Shown in pieces: positions 47,727 to 61,300 of a stretch of DNA of 64,000 nt. Position 1 is the stretch's first letter. Every line of letters starts with the position of its first letter. The notes beneath the pieces are model-generated. The model ran no database searches and was not told the DNA's origin. It was given only the letters and a program-made list of their open reading frames with translations. The stretch comes from Capsicum annuum (taxonomy: Eukaryota; Streptophyta; Magnoliopsida; Solanales; Solanaceae). The stretch lies in contig NC_061115.1 in assembly GCF_002878395.1 (NCBI RefSeq), forward strand, positions 92,626,707 to 92,690,706, read 5' to 3'. A program made the position numbers and the translations under genes.

Positions 47727-50271
47727 TTCCAAGGTATCCGTAGTGTTCATCCACGGATTTCTTTTCTCCGTGGAGTTGAAGAATCAATCTTTAAAATACA
47801 AAAGCTTGGTTAATTATGGTGATATGATCATATCTATGTTGATGCTTCCTTTTTTTGCTATATAATAGTATCGTGACTGTATATCTCATGAATGTTATGT
47901 TGTTAGCTGAAAAACATGATCTTTAGATGGATTGATAGAATGCAAGTATGAAATCCACCTATGCTTTAAAGAATGCATGCAAGGTGTTAGATAAAATGCC
48001 TAGTATGTTAGAACTTCATATTTACATGATTTCATGATATCTAAATAACAAGTTCATGTTAGTCATACACTCCAATATGAATTTCCATGCAAATTATATG
48101 TTGTTATTGTTGTGGTATAAAACATGTATGATAATGGAGATATAAATTATGTACACAAAATATATCCATGCTTTCCCTACCATGTTTGAGATGTTGAATA
48201 AATACATGAAGAATAATAGCCCCAAATCTTTACAATATGAACTAAACATTGCGTGTTGCCGTTCCCTTATGCTTGAATGACTTCAAAGCTATTTCTATGA
48301 ATAGTATATATTGTCGGAATGCTCATGATATTAGAATATGAGATTTATGACTTGATTATAAGCATTCCTATTCATGATAGCTATTATGATGACCATGTAC
48401 TTCATGAAATCCCCCTCATGTATTATGGATTGTATTTTTGATGGTCATGTATTCAAGAAATTCAAGTTGTGTCAGTTTCCTTCCATCGAGTCTTAGGGGT
48501 ACTTGTACCAGCAAAATATAGTTGTATGCCTAGAGCCATGTAATGTTTTCACGATACTCTCAGTCAAGCCATGATTTATAGAATTCAGTCAGTCATATGA
48601 CTCAGGAAAACTCAAAAATCTCAATAATCTCAATAGTCCAGTAATCTAAGTAATCTCAGTAGTCCAGTAATCTCAGTAATCTCTGTGCTTAGTAACCTCA
48701 GCAACCTCAGTATTCACAGTCAATCTCAGTAACTTTAGTACTCTCAACCAGTCCTCAGAACTCAGTACATTCTGTCAGTCATTGGAATCCAGTAAACTTG
48801 GTTTAACTCTGCTAAATAATACCACTAGTATCAGTCCAGTTAATCAGTATAAGTTCAGCTAATCAGTTCAGTTTGGTTAATCAGTTAAGCTTAGTTATTC
48901 AGTTCAGTGTACTTCAGATGGGATTAGAAGTTGGCACCGATTCAACCCAAGGATGGGAATTCACCCGCCAGTTCAGGGTGTGATTCTTAGTAGTCATCTT
49001 TGTGTTCCAGAACTACGTAGCCAGCGTAGGTTGAGACATCTTAACCCGTCATATTAGGGTTGATGAGGTGGCTTAACCCGTTATTCTAGGGTTCCCACCA
49101 TTCTCATTTAGTACCTGCCAGTATAGGTTTCACACAGTTATCCTTACCAGTGGAGCGGTATTGACACCCCTCCAGTCGGGGCAAAGATTGGAGGCAGCTT
49201 AGCTATTATAGCATATTTAGGGCATGTCTATTAGATAACTACTTCCCATAGTTTCAGTTAAAAATTTTAGGACTGTCAGCTCTAGGTACCCAGTCTCAAT
49301 AAAGAACTCAGATAACTCTTGAGTTTTTAGTATATCAGGATTGTCAGATACAGTCAACTCAGAAATAGAATTAAACTCAGATAGTTTCTTTCAGATTTAT
49401 GGACTGCCAGATACAGTCACTAATGCTATCAATCACAACAGTTATCAGAACATATGCTATCAGTACTCAGCTTCAGGACTGTCAGATACAGTCAATCAGA
49501 CCAATTCTTTATAATTCGAACTGTCAGAAACAATCATTCATTTATCAGTAATGAAATATCAGTCTCTTAGTATATCAATAATACAGTATCAAATCCATCA
49601 CATATTAGTGATTTACATATCAATATCAGTAAACTCAGTCTTTTAGAATCTCATTATCAGTAAACTCATATTGTCAGTATTTAGACTCAGTAGTCCATAT
49701 CTCCACGAGTTCAATTATAGTTATGTATGCATGTATGTACTCTTATGGTCATATCAGTTAGTATTGTTCATGAATATAACCCTTTGCATTTAGCCTACCT
49801 CACTCGTATACTCAGTACATTCAGACGTACTGACGCATTTGCGCTATAGTGCTTTCTCTTATGTTACACTATAGGTTTAGAGGCATGAGCTCCAAATTAG
49901 CAATAGATTCCAGGATCAGTAGTCAGATTTAGACGTCAGTCCTCATCCTTAAAGGACAGGATGATTTCATTTCTATTTTAGTTTTCACTTTATTACAGTA
50001 ATTGAAGTTAGTTGGGGACATGTCCTACCAACTTCTTATTCAGTTCAGTTAGAGGATTTCGAACTAGATGTCAGATTAGATATTCAGACTTCAGCATTTA
50101 TGTTTCTTTTTGGTATTGATATACCCTATTTTTTAAATATGTTATGTTTCCGTATATTTTATGAGATATTATGTAGTTTACAGGTACAAATATCAGTCAT
50201 GGGTTAGCTTGTGGTCCTTCGCGGTCATGAGCACCGTGTAGCATTTCGGTTCAGAAAATTGGGGCTTTACA
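47727..50271 (+). repeat. Array LTR L5 (5' ~0.7 kb missing)
   Basis: Enters the LTR at about base 690 (TTCCAAGGTATCCGTAGTG) and ends GGGGCTTTACA. A further ~40 bp gap occurs near 50138, between ATATG and TTATGTTTCC. Confidence 0.9.
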
Positions 50272-52726
50272 AGGTCGTACAGATTTTATTCATGATCATG
50301 AGAACTCATTCTTGAACCCATAAATTTAACAGTAGTAGAGTTAGGATAGTATTATTTTATTAGATCAGATTATGTATTCATAGGGATTAGATCAGTAGGC
50401 TTAAACTATATGAGTTAAACGCTTAAGTTTATTTACTCAAAATTAAGCATGAAGGTGTGAATATGATATTAGCAGTATATGAGGAAACAAAATTAGATAA
50501 TGTATTTAGTAAGACAGACAAGTGTTGAACAAAATGTAGGTATGTGATGGTAGATCAAGTACCTAAGCCAAGCCATCATATTTAAGCAGTAGAGCTAGTA
50601 TGTATAGAAAGCAGTAAGGGAAGACAATTCTAGACCTATTCTCATCTCTGTGAAGAGTTTTCACTTCATCTATCACGAAACCAACTCAGGAATTGCATAC
50701 CAACTCTATGGTCATAAACTATAATCATGTATGAATTCAATTTCCAGCATAAGGAGTCCCTTTTAATCCACAGTATGAGTCATGTTCCATGACAACAATC
50801 TACTTTCACACACTTTCTAGGGTATTATGTGCACCTTCAGTTCCCATTATAAGGGGTTCAGTTCTAGCTCCCTCAGTATTCGAATCATGTTCTACGAGTA
50901 CAAAATATTCTAGACTCAGGTCATGTAGCTCATGACTCATGTACATATATCATGCTCTCCAGTAAACTTAGCTTTCATGACTTTTGCTATTCCCCTACAG
51001 ATCAGATACATTTAGACTATGTCTTGTATATCTTCAGTTCAGACCTTATTGGTAAATCCAAATTAATGATATTTTATTCCTCAAGTTTCAGTCATGTGTC
51101 AAGTTTAGTTTGTATCTATTTATGTTTCAGGTCCTCCTAATTTACTCCACCGGTTAGATCTCCTCATGGAAAAGTGTAGTGATGAGCATTTGTTTAGATA
51201 AGAGAAGATTGTTGCATGCTTACTTTGCACAAAGATGTAGTTCTGAAGATGGGCTTGAATGACGTGATAAATGTGAAAGTAAACGTCTAGCAAGGGGTCG
51301 TATTAAGAAGTTGGGAAATTACCAAGTGTAAGTGCACATTTAGATCCTTAACTTATGTCAGTCCCCCGCATGTAGCCATCAAAAACTCAGTTGCCAACTC
51401 AATTATAGTTTCAGTATCTAGTACTCAGTGATCAATGTTCAGTCCTTGAATTCATTACTTCTGTACTAGCTATAGGCTTTGTTATAATGTCATCTTCAGT
51501 TCAGTAACCAGATTTGAAACTCAGTTCAGTTCTAGAAATGTGTGACCATAGAATTTAGGTTATCATTACTCAGTTATCAGTGTTTCAGTACCCCAGTTGA
51601 TAGAATACCTCAGAGCCATGTCGTACGCTTGGTCTCGCATTTGAAAATAATATAGGCTTCACGAATCCATGCTCAGATACCTCATTCTACTCAGTTAGTC
51701 CTTATCTCTTATGCATACTACTCAAAAATCTCAGCCCAGCTATTCAGACTAAGTACAGTTTAGATTTGCAGATCCAGTATTTAGCTATCAGTTATTCAGT
51801 TAATCAGATAAGTTTGTGTATTTATACACTCATGTTTAGCTCAGTTCATGTATCATGTCTCAGTTTCAGATCCTAGTTATTCAGTTATGAGTCAATTCCT
51901 AGGTGTCTTGAGCATCGCCTAAACTTCCCTCACTAGCTCATCCAAGTCAGTATCCTTTGAGGGACATAGTGTCCCAAGGAGAAGATACATCATACCCCTA
52001 AAATTTTAGGACATAAATATGCTGCTTTATTTTCTTTTGATGAATCCAGTTTGGAGAAGGGGTACTCATAAGTTAACCCTCAAACTCCAACTTTAGTCGT
52101 ATGCCATGTTTTCAAGATTTAGTTTAGATCATGATATTCAGTATATTTACCACGTCCCAGAATTCGTTATGTTATTATGTTTCCAATAAAGCATATGGAG
52201 TAATTAATCTCAAACTTATCAGTATTATCACTTCAAGGTAATAGTTTTCCTTACACTTACTCGTTCTCATGTTCATATTTTAGTGCCAAACTTAGTATTT
52301 AGTTCCATGCTCAGTTTTCAGTTCAAACATGATACCTTTACCATTGCATGTTCATGAGTAAGTTTTGTCATGAATTCACGCATTAGATATTTGTAATCAA
52401 CTCATTAGTTTGTTCAGTTATGCATTCATGTATTTTGTCATTCATATAATCATGGATCAGATATGCATGGATTCAACCTTTCAGTTGTGCATCAGATATG
52501 CATTCTTATTTTGAGAAAACTTATTTTATTAGAATCCTCAGTCTTATATTCATGAATCAGCTTCCTATGCATCAGATATGCATGTTCAGTACGTTGTGCC
52601 CAGCTTTCAGTCATGCCAGTCATGAACCCATTTCAGTAGTGTATGTCCTTTACGTACTTCATCTTATCATCTCTCCCGCTTCAGTTAATTTCCATTCGAG
52701 GACGAATTTTCCCAAGGGGGAGATAT
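50272..52726 (+). mobile_element. Array internal region int5 (primer site missing)
   Basis: Begins AGGTCGTACAGATTTTATTC, i.e. about base 357 of the internal region, so primer site, leader and most of the small ORF are gone. The rest is colinear to the purine tract. It shares private variants with int6, for example CTCCACCGGTTAGATCTCCT (51145 and 57192). Confidence 0.9.
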
Positions 52727-55700
52727 TGTAATACCCTGTATGTTTCTAAGCTAGGAGATGAACCATTTTTCCTACATATGAAACCTCTTATCCTGTGAGT
52801 AGAATTTTAGTGCATGACTTACAATGAGTATCCTATTGTTAATATAGCTTATGATACATTAATCATTTTCATATGAGTAACTTAAGGTAATACAAGCTAA
52901 GAGTTTCTGAATCCATAAAGTTTTAGTGTTCGATTTTTTAAGGGTCATCATTGAATGAGTATAACTCATGTTAATGTCGTATTTCTACATATTTCTACCC
53001 ACCAAATTGTAGATAATTGAATTAGCTTTCCAACGATACCAATTTTGCCTTAATCTAATACCCGAGCAAAAAGTTATGGCCATTTTCTTAAGAGACAGTA
53101 AGGATAGGCGATTGGTTAGGTGCGCCCAACCAAACTTAGGCGATCGGTTAGGCGCCGCCTAAGTCAGTTCCAATGACAAAAACACTCTGTTTTGATTTAG
53201 TTTGAGGGTAATGAAGTCTTTTAACACTCCTTACACGTCCCTAAACTTAACCCTACGAAATATATAGCTTCTAAACACATTACAACCCTATTAACATCTC
53301 AAAGCTAATCATCCAAGAGAACTAAAAGAGAAAAACAACTAGGGTTTCATAATTAAGTTTGAAGATCCAATTATAAGGAATTTCCTCCATCAGTCATCAA
53401 GAACCTACCTTCCAAGGTATGCATACTATTCATCCATGGATTCCTTTCTTTCGTGGAGTTCAAGAATCAATCTTTAAAATATAAAAGCTTGGTTGATTGT
53501 TGTTATATGATCATACCCATGTTGATGCTTGTTTGTTTTGCTATATAGTAATATTGTGACTGTATATCTCATGAAAGTTATGTTGGTAGCTGAAAAACAT
53601 GATCTTTAGATGGATTGATAGAATGCAAGTATGAAATCCACCTATGCCTTAAAGAATGCATGCAAGGTGTTTGATAAAATGCCTAGTATGTTAGAACTTC
53701 ATATTTACATGATTTCATGATATCTAAATAACAAGTTCATGTTAGTCATACACTCCAATATGAATTTCCATGCAAATTATGTGTTGTTATTGTTGTGGTA
53801 TAAAGCATGTATGATAATGGAGATATAAATTAAGTACACAAAATATATCCATGCTTCCCCTACCATGTTTGAGATGTTGAACAAATACATGAAGGATAAT
53901 ATCCCCAAATCATTACAATATGAACTAAATGTTACATGTTTCCATTCCCTTTTGCTTGAATGGTTTCCATGTGATTGCTATGAATAGTATATGTTTTCGA
54001 AATGCCCATGATGTTAGAATATGAGATTTATGACCTGATTATAAGCATTCCTATTCATGATAGATATCATGATGACCATGTATTTTATGAAATCGCCCTC
54101 TCATGTATGATGGAATGTATTTTTTATGGTCATGTACTTAAGAAATTCAAGTTGTGTCAGTTTCCTTCCATCGAGTTTTGGGGGTACTTGTACCCGAAAA
54201 AGATAGTTGTGTGCCTAGAGCTATGCCATGTTTTCATGATACTCTCAGTCAAGCCATGATTTATAGAATTCAGTCAGTCATGTGACTCAGGAAAACTCAG
54301 AAATCTCAGTAATCTCAATAGTCCAGTAATCTCAGTATCTCAATAGTCCAGTAATATCAGTAATCTCAGTGCTCTATAACCTCAGTAATCTCAATATTCA
54401 TAGTCAATCTCAGTAACTTTAGTACTCTCAACCAGTCCTCAGAACTTAGTATACTCCGTCAGTAATTGGGATCCAGTAAACTTAGTTTATCTCTGCTAAA
54501 CAATACCACTAGTATCAGTCCAGTTAATCAGTATCAGCTCAGCCAATCAGTTCAGTTTAGTTACTCAGGACAGCTTAGTTATTCAGTTCAGTGTCCTTCA
54601 GATGAGACTAGAAGTTAGCATCAACCGCCAGTTCAGGGTGTGATTCTTAGTAGTCATCCTTGTGTTCCAGAACTACGTAGCTAGCGTAGGTTGAGATAGC
54701 TTAACTCGTCAGATTAGGGTTCATGAGGTGGCTTAACCCATAAATCTAGGGTTTCCACTGTTCTCATTGAGTACTGCCAGTATAGGGTTCTCACAGCTGT
54801 CCTTACCAGTGGTGCGGTATTGACACCCCTCCAGTCAGGGTAGAGATTGGACCCCAGCTTAGCTATTATAGTGTATTTGGGTCATGACGTTTAGATAACT
54901 ACTTCCCATAGTTTCAGTTACAGATTTGAGGACTGTCAGCTATAGCTACCCAGTCTCAGTAAAGAACTCAGATAGCTCTTCAAAATTCAGTATATCAAGA
55001 CTGTCTGATACAGTCAACTCTGAAATAGAATTAAACTCAGATAGTTTCCTTCATATTTGTGGATTGTCAGATACAGTCACTTATGCTATCAATTACAATA
55101 GTTATCAGAACTTATGCTATCAGTACTCAGTTTCAGGACTATCAGATACAGTCAATCAGACCAGTTCTTCATAATTCAACCTGTCAGAAGCAATCATTCA
55201 TTTATTAGTAATAAAATATTAGTCTCTTAGTGTATCAGTAATACAGTATCAGATCCATCACTTATTAGTGATTTACATATCAATATCAGTAAACTCAGTC
55301 ATTCAGAATCTCATTATCAATAAACTCATGCTGTCAGTATTCAGACTCAGTAGTCCGTATCTCCATGAGTTTAGTTATAGTTACGTATGAATGTATGTAC
55401 TCTCACATTGTTATCAGTCAGTATTTTCCATGCACATAACCCTTTGCATTTAGCTTACCTCACTCGTATACTCAGTATATTCAGACGTACTGACGCATTT
55501 GTGCTATGGTGCTTTCTCTTATGTTACACCATAGGATAAGAGGCATGAGCTCCAAATCAGTAGTGGATTCTAGGATCAGTACTCAAATTTAGACGTCAAT
55601 CCTCATCCTTCAAGGACATGATGATTTCATTTCTATTTCAATTTTCACTTTATTTCATTAGTTAGAGTTAGTTGGGAACATGTCCAATCAACTCCTTATT

Positions 55701-55961
55701 CAATTCAGTTAGAGGCTTTCAGACTAGATGTTAGATTAGATGTTAAGACTTTAATATTTATGTTTCTTTTTGCTATTGATATACCATATTTTTCAAATAT
55801 GTATTAGTATTGAACCTTATGGCCTTATAGTTCATGTTTCCATATATTTTATGAGATATTATGCAGTTTACACGTACAGATATCAGTCATAGGTTAGCCT
55901 GTGGTCCTTCAGGGCCATGAACACCATGTAGCATTTTGGTTCAGAAAATCGAGCCGTTAAA
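52727..55961 (+). repeat. Array LTR L6 (full length)
   Basis: 3235 bp; TGTAATACCCTGTATG to a mutated GAGCCGTTAAA end. Contains an 85-codon ORF (54002-54259) in the block conserved among LTRs; that frame is broken in L1, L2 and L5, and in L3 a stop lies near its start. Confidence 0.92.
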
Positions 55962-58389
55962 AACTTGGTATCAAAGCCTAAGGTTAAACAGTATCCTAGA
56001 AAGTCTGAAAGCTGAATCAAGTAGAGTCTAGCACATGGGCGTGTTGTGCACCACTCTTATGTGCAAGAGGCTATGAGATGTTTTAGGAACAGTTTCCCTC
56101 CTTTCATGTCTCAAGATCGTGCTATAGCTAGTTTCTTTAAGGAAACCATTTAGATTCATATCATTCACCTCTCATGTTCACTTTACCTTTCTTTCAAGGT
56201 AATAGAAATAGTGAAGTTCAAAGTCCTAAAGACAGGGCTTTCTCAGACAGTCCCTACAGTCAGTTATGAGATTAGCAACAGCCTCAAATAGTATCCCATT
56301 AGTTCATTATTGTTCCAAGGTCGTACTGATTTCATTCATGATCATGAGAACTCATTCTTAAACCCAGAAGTTTAGCAGTAGTAGAGTTGGGATAGTATTA
56401 TTTGATTTGATCAGATTATGTATTAATGGGGATTAGATCATTAGGCTTGAACTGTACGAGTTAAACGCTTAAGTTTATTGAATCAAAACTAAGCAAGAAG
56501 GTGTGAATGTAATATTAGCAGTATATGAGGAAATAGAATCAGATGATGTATTTAGTAAGAGAGACAAGTGTTGAACATAATGTAGGTATATGATAGTAGA
56601 TCCAGTATTTATGCCAAGCCCTCAAATTTAAGCAATAGAGCTAGTGTGTATAGAAAGCAGTAACGAAATACAATTCTAGACCTATTCTCATCTCAGTGCA
56701 GAGTTTTTCACTTCAGCTATCACGAAACCAACTTAGGCATTGCATACTAACTTTATGGTCACAAACTCTAATCATGTATGAATTCAATTTCCAGCATAAG
56801 GAGTCCCTTTTACTCCACAGTACGAGTCATGTTCCATGAGAACAATCTACTTTCACATACTTTCCATGGTATTATGTACGCCTTTAGTTCCCAGTATAAG
56901 GGGTTCAGTTCTAGCTCCCTCAGTATTCGAATCATGTCCCATGAGTACAAAAAACTCTAGACTCAGGTCATGCAGCTCATGACTCATGTACACATATCAT
57001 GCTTTCCAGTAAACTTAGTTTCCATGACTTATGCTATGCCCCTACAGATCAAATACATTTAGACTATATCTTGTATATCTTCAGTTCAGACCTTATTGGT
57101 AAATCCAAATTATTGATATTTTATTCCTCAAGTTTCAGTCATGTGTCAAGTTTAGTTTGTATCTATTTATGTTTCAGGTCCTCCTAATTTACTCCACCGG
57201 TTAGATCTCCTCATGGAAAAGTGTAGTGATGAGCATTTGTTTAGATAAGAGAAGATTGCTGAATCCTTACTTTGCACGAGGGTGTAGTTGTGAAGATAGG
57301 CTTGAATGTCGTGATAAATATGAAAGTAAACGTCTAGCAAGGGGTCGTATTAAGAAGTTGGGAAATTACAAAGTGTAAGTGCACATTTAGATCCTTGACT
57401 TATGTCAGTCCCCAGCATGTAGCCATCAAAAACTCAGTTGCCAACTCAATTATAGTTTCAGTATCTAGTACTCAGTGATCAACGTTCAGTCCTTGAATTC
57501 ATTACTTCTGTACTAGCTATAGGCTTTGTTATAATGTCATCTTCAGTTTAGTAACCAGATTTGAAACTCAGTTCAGTTCTAGAAATGCGTGACCATAGAA
57601 TTTAGGTTATCATTACTCAGTACCCCTGTTGATAGAATACCTCAGGGCCATGTCGTACGCTTGGTCTCGCATTCGAAAATAATATAGGCTTCACAAATCC
57701 ATACTCAGATACCTCATTCTAGTCAGTTAGTCCTTATCTCTAATGCTTACTACTCAAAAATCTCAGCCCAGCTATTCAGACTAAGTACAGTTTAGATTTG
57801 CAAATCCAGTATTTAGCTATCAGTTATTCAGTTAATCAGATAAGTTTGTGTATTTATACACTCGTGTTTAGCTCAGTTCATGTATCATGTCTCAGTTTCA
57901 GATCCTAGCTATTCAGTCATGAGTCAATTCCTAGGTGTTTTGCGCATCACCTCAACTTCCCTTAGTAGCTCATCCATGTCAATATCCTTTGAGGGACAGA
58001 GTGTTCATGTTCATGTTCATGAGTAAGTTTAGCCATGAATTCACGCATTACATATTTGTGATCACCTCATTAGTACTTTCAGTCATGCATTCACATATTT
58101 TGTCAGTCATATAATCATGGATCAGATATGCATGGATTAAAAATTTTAGTTGTGCATCAGATATGCATTCTCATTTTTAGAAAACTTACTTTATTAGAAT
58201 CGTCATTCTTATATTCATGAATCAGCTTCCCATGCATCGGATATGCATGTTCAGTATGTTAGTCTTAGCTTTCAGTCATGCCAGTCATGAACTCATGTTT
58301 CAGTAGTGTATGTCTTATATGTACTTCATCTTATCATCTCTCCTGCTTCATTTAATTTCCATTCGAGGATGTTCCCAAGGGGGAGATAT
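55962..58389 (+). mobile_element. Array internal region int6 (internal deletion)
   Basis: Primer site TGGTATCAAAGC at 55966-55977. About 375 bp is missing at 57998, where GAGGGACAGAGTG passes into GTTCATGTTCATGTTCATG, a hexamer triplet at the joint. The small ORF is disabled (ATT for ATG, early TAG). Ends with AAGGGGGAGATAT. Confidence 0.9.
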
Positions 58390-61300
58390 TGTAATACCCA
58401 ATATGTTTCTAAGCTAGGAGACGAACCATTTTTCCTGCGTATGAAACCTACTATTCTATGAATAGCATTTTAGTTGATGACTTACAATAAGTATCCTAGC
58501 GATAATATAGATTATTATACATTAAGCTTGTTCATATGAGTCACTTAAGGTAATACAAGCTAAGTGTTTTTGAATCCATCAAGTTTTAGTGTTCAATTTT
58601 TTAAGGGTCATCTTTGAATGAGTATAACTCATGTTAATGTGTTATTTATGCATATTTCTACCCATCTAATTGTAGATAATTGAATTAGCTTTCAAACAAT
58701 ACCAATTTCGCCTTAATCTAATACCCGAGCAAAAAGTTATGCCCATTTTTGTGAGAGATAGTAAGGATAGCTGATTGGTTAGGCGCCGCCCAACCAAACT
58801 TAGGCGATTGGTTAGGCGCCACCTAATTCAGTTCCAATGCCAAAAACACTCCGTTTTGAGTTATTTTGAGGGTAATTAATTCTTTTAAAACTCCTTACAT
58901 GTCCCTAAACTTAACCCTACGAAATATATAGCTTCTAAACACATTACAACCCTATTAACATCTCAAAGCTCATCATCCAAGAGTACTAAAATTGAAAAAA
59001 AACTAGGGTTGCATAATTATGCTTGAAGATCCAATTTCAAGGAATTTCCTCAATCAATCATCAAGAACCTCCCTTCCAAGGTATGCGTAGTATTCATCTA
59101 CGAATTCCTTTCGTCCGTGGAGTTCAATAATCAATATTTAAAATACAAAAGCTTGGTTGATTGTGGTGATGTGATCATACCCATTTGATGCTTCTTTGTT
59201 TTGCTATATAATAATATCGTGACTGTATATCTCATGAAAGCTATGTTGTTAGTTGAAAAACATGATCTTTAGATGGATTGATAGAATGCAAGTATGAAAT
59301 CCACCTATGCCTTAAAGAATGTATGCAAGGTGTTCGATAAAATGCCTAGTGTGTTAGATCTTCATATTTACATGATTTCATGATATCTAAATAACAATTT
59401 CACGTTAGTCATACACTCCAACATGAATTTCCATGCAAATTATGTATTGTTATTGTTGTGGTATAAAGCATGTATGATAATGGAGATATAAATTATGTAC
59501 ACAAAATATATCGATGCTTTCCCTACCATGTTTGAGATTTTGAATAAATACATGAATTATAATATCCCCAAATCATTACAATATGAACTAAATGTTACCT
59601 GTTGCCATTCCCCTACGCTTGGATGATTTCCATGTGAATGCTATGAATAGTATATGTTTTCGGAATGCCCATGATATTAGAATATGAGATTTATGACATG
59701 ATTATAGGCATTCCTATTCATGATAGATATTATGATGACCAAGTACTTTATGAAATTCCCCACTCATGTATTATGGATTGTATTTTTTATGGTCATGTAC
59801 TTAAGAAATTCAAGTTGTGTCAGTTTCCTTCCATCGAGTCCTGGGGGTACTTGTAGCCGAAAAATATAGTTGTATGCCTAGAGCCATGTCATGTTTTCAT
59901 GATACTCTCAGTCAAGCGATGATTTATAGAATTCAGTCATTCATGTGACTCAGGAAAACTCAGAAATCTCAGTAATCTCAGCAGTCCAGTAATCTCAGTA
60001 ATCTCAATAGTCCACTAATCTCTGTAATCTCAGTGCTCAGTAACCTCAGCAACCTCAGTATTCATAGTTAATCTCAGTAACTTTAGTAATCTCAACCAGT
60101 CCTCAGAACTCAGTACATTCCGTCAGTCATTGGAATCCAATAAACTTAGTTTAACTCTGCTAAAAAATACCACTAGTATCAGTCTAGTTAATCAGTATCA
60201 GTTCAGCTAATCAGTTCAGTTCAGTTACTCAGTTCAGCTTAGTTATTCAGTTCAGTGTCCTTCAGATGAGAGTAGAAGTTATCACCGATTGAACCCAAGG
60301 ATGGGAATTCACCCGCCAGTTTAGGGTGTGATTCTTAATAGTCATCCTTGTGTTCCAGAACTACGTAGCCATCGTAGGTTGAGACATCTTAACCTATTAG
60401 ATTAGGGTTGATGAGGTGGATTAACCCATCAATCTAGGGTTCCCACAATTCTCAATGAGTACCTGCCAGTATAGGGTTCTCACAGCCGTTTTTACCAGTG
60501 GCGCGGTCTTGACACCCCTTTAGTCGGGGCAGAGATTGGACCTTAACTTAGCTATTATAGTGTATTTGGGGTATATCGGTTAGATAACTACTTCGCACAG
60601 TTTTTACTATAGATTTCAGGACTGTTAGCTATAGCTACCCAGTCTCTATAAAGAACTCAGATAGCTCTTCAGATTTCAGTATATTAGGACTGTCAGATAC
60701 AGTCAACTCAGAAATAGAATTGAACTCTGATAGTTTCCTTCAGATTTATGGACAGTCAGATACAGTCACTTATGCAATGAATCACAACAGTTATAAGAAC
60801 TCATGCTATCAGTACTCAACTTTAGGACTTTCAAATACAGTCAATCAGACCAGTTCTTCAAAATTCAAACTGTCAGAAACAATCATTCATTTATCAGTAA
60901 TGAAATATCAGTCTCTTAGTATATCAGTAATACAGTACCATATCCATCACTTATTAGTGATTTACATATCAATATCAGTAAACTCAGTCTTTCAAAATCC
61001 CATTTTCAGTACACTCATGTTGTCAGTTTTAAGATGTAGTAGTCCGTATCTCCACGAGTTTAGTGTCAGTTTCGTATGCATGTATGTACTCTCATATTCA
61101 TATCAGTCAGTATTGTCCATGCATATAACCCTTTGCATTTAGCCTACCTCACTCATATACTCAGTACATTCAGATGTACTGACGCATTTGTGCTATGGTG
61201 CTTTCTCTTATGTTACACCACAGGTTCAGAGGCATGAGCTCCAAATCAGCAGTAGATTCTAGGATCAGCAGTCAGAGTTAGACGTGAGTCCTCATCTTTC

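Noticed and set aside
39635..47813. 120- and 123-codon ORFs starting MHSC(L/S)AQFM in int2 and int4
   Set aside because: Reading frame differs in the other units, and in int4 the ORF runs across a recombination joint into LTR sequence, so it is not a single gene.
60720..61142. 140-codon ORF in L7, with an 82-codon relative in L6
   Set aside because: Composition is dictated by the CAGAT/CAGTC repeats of the LTR; frames are interrupted in the other five LTRs.
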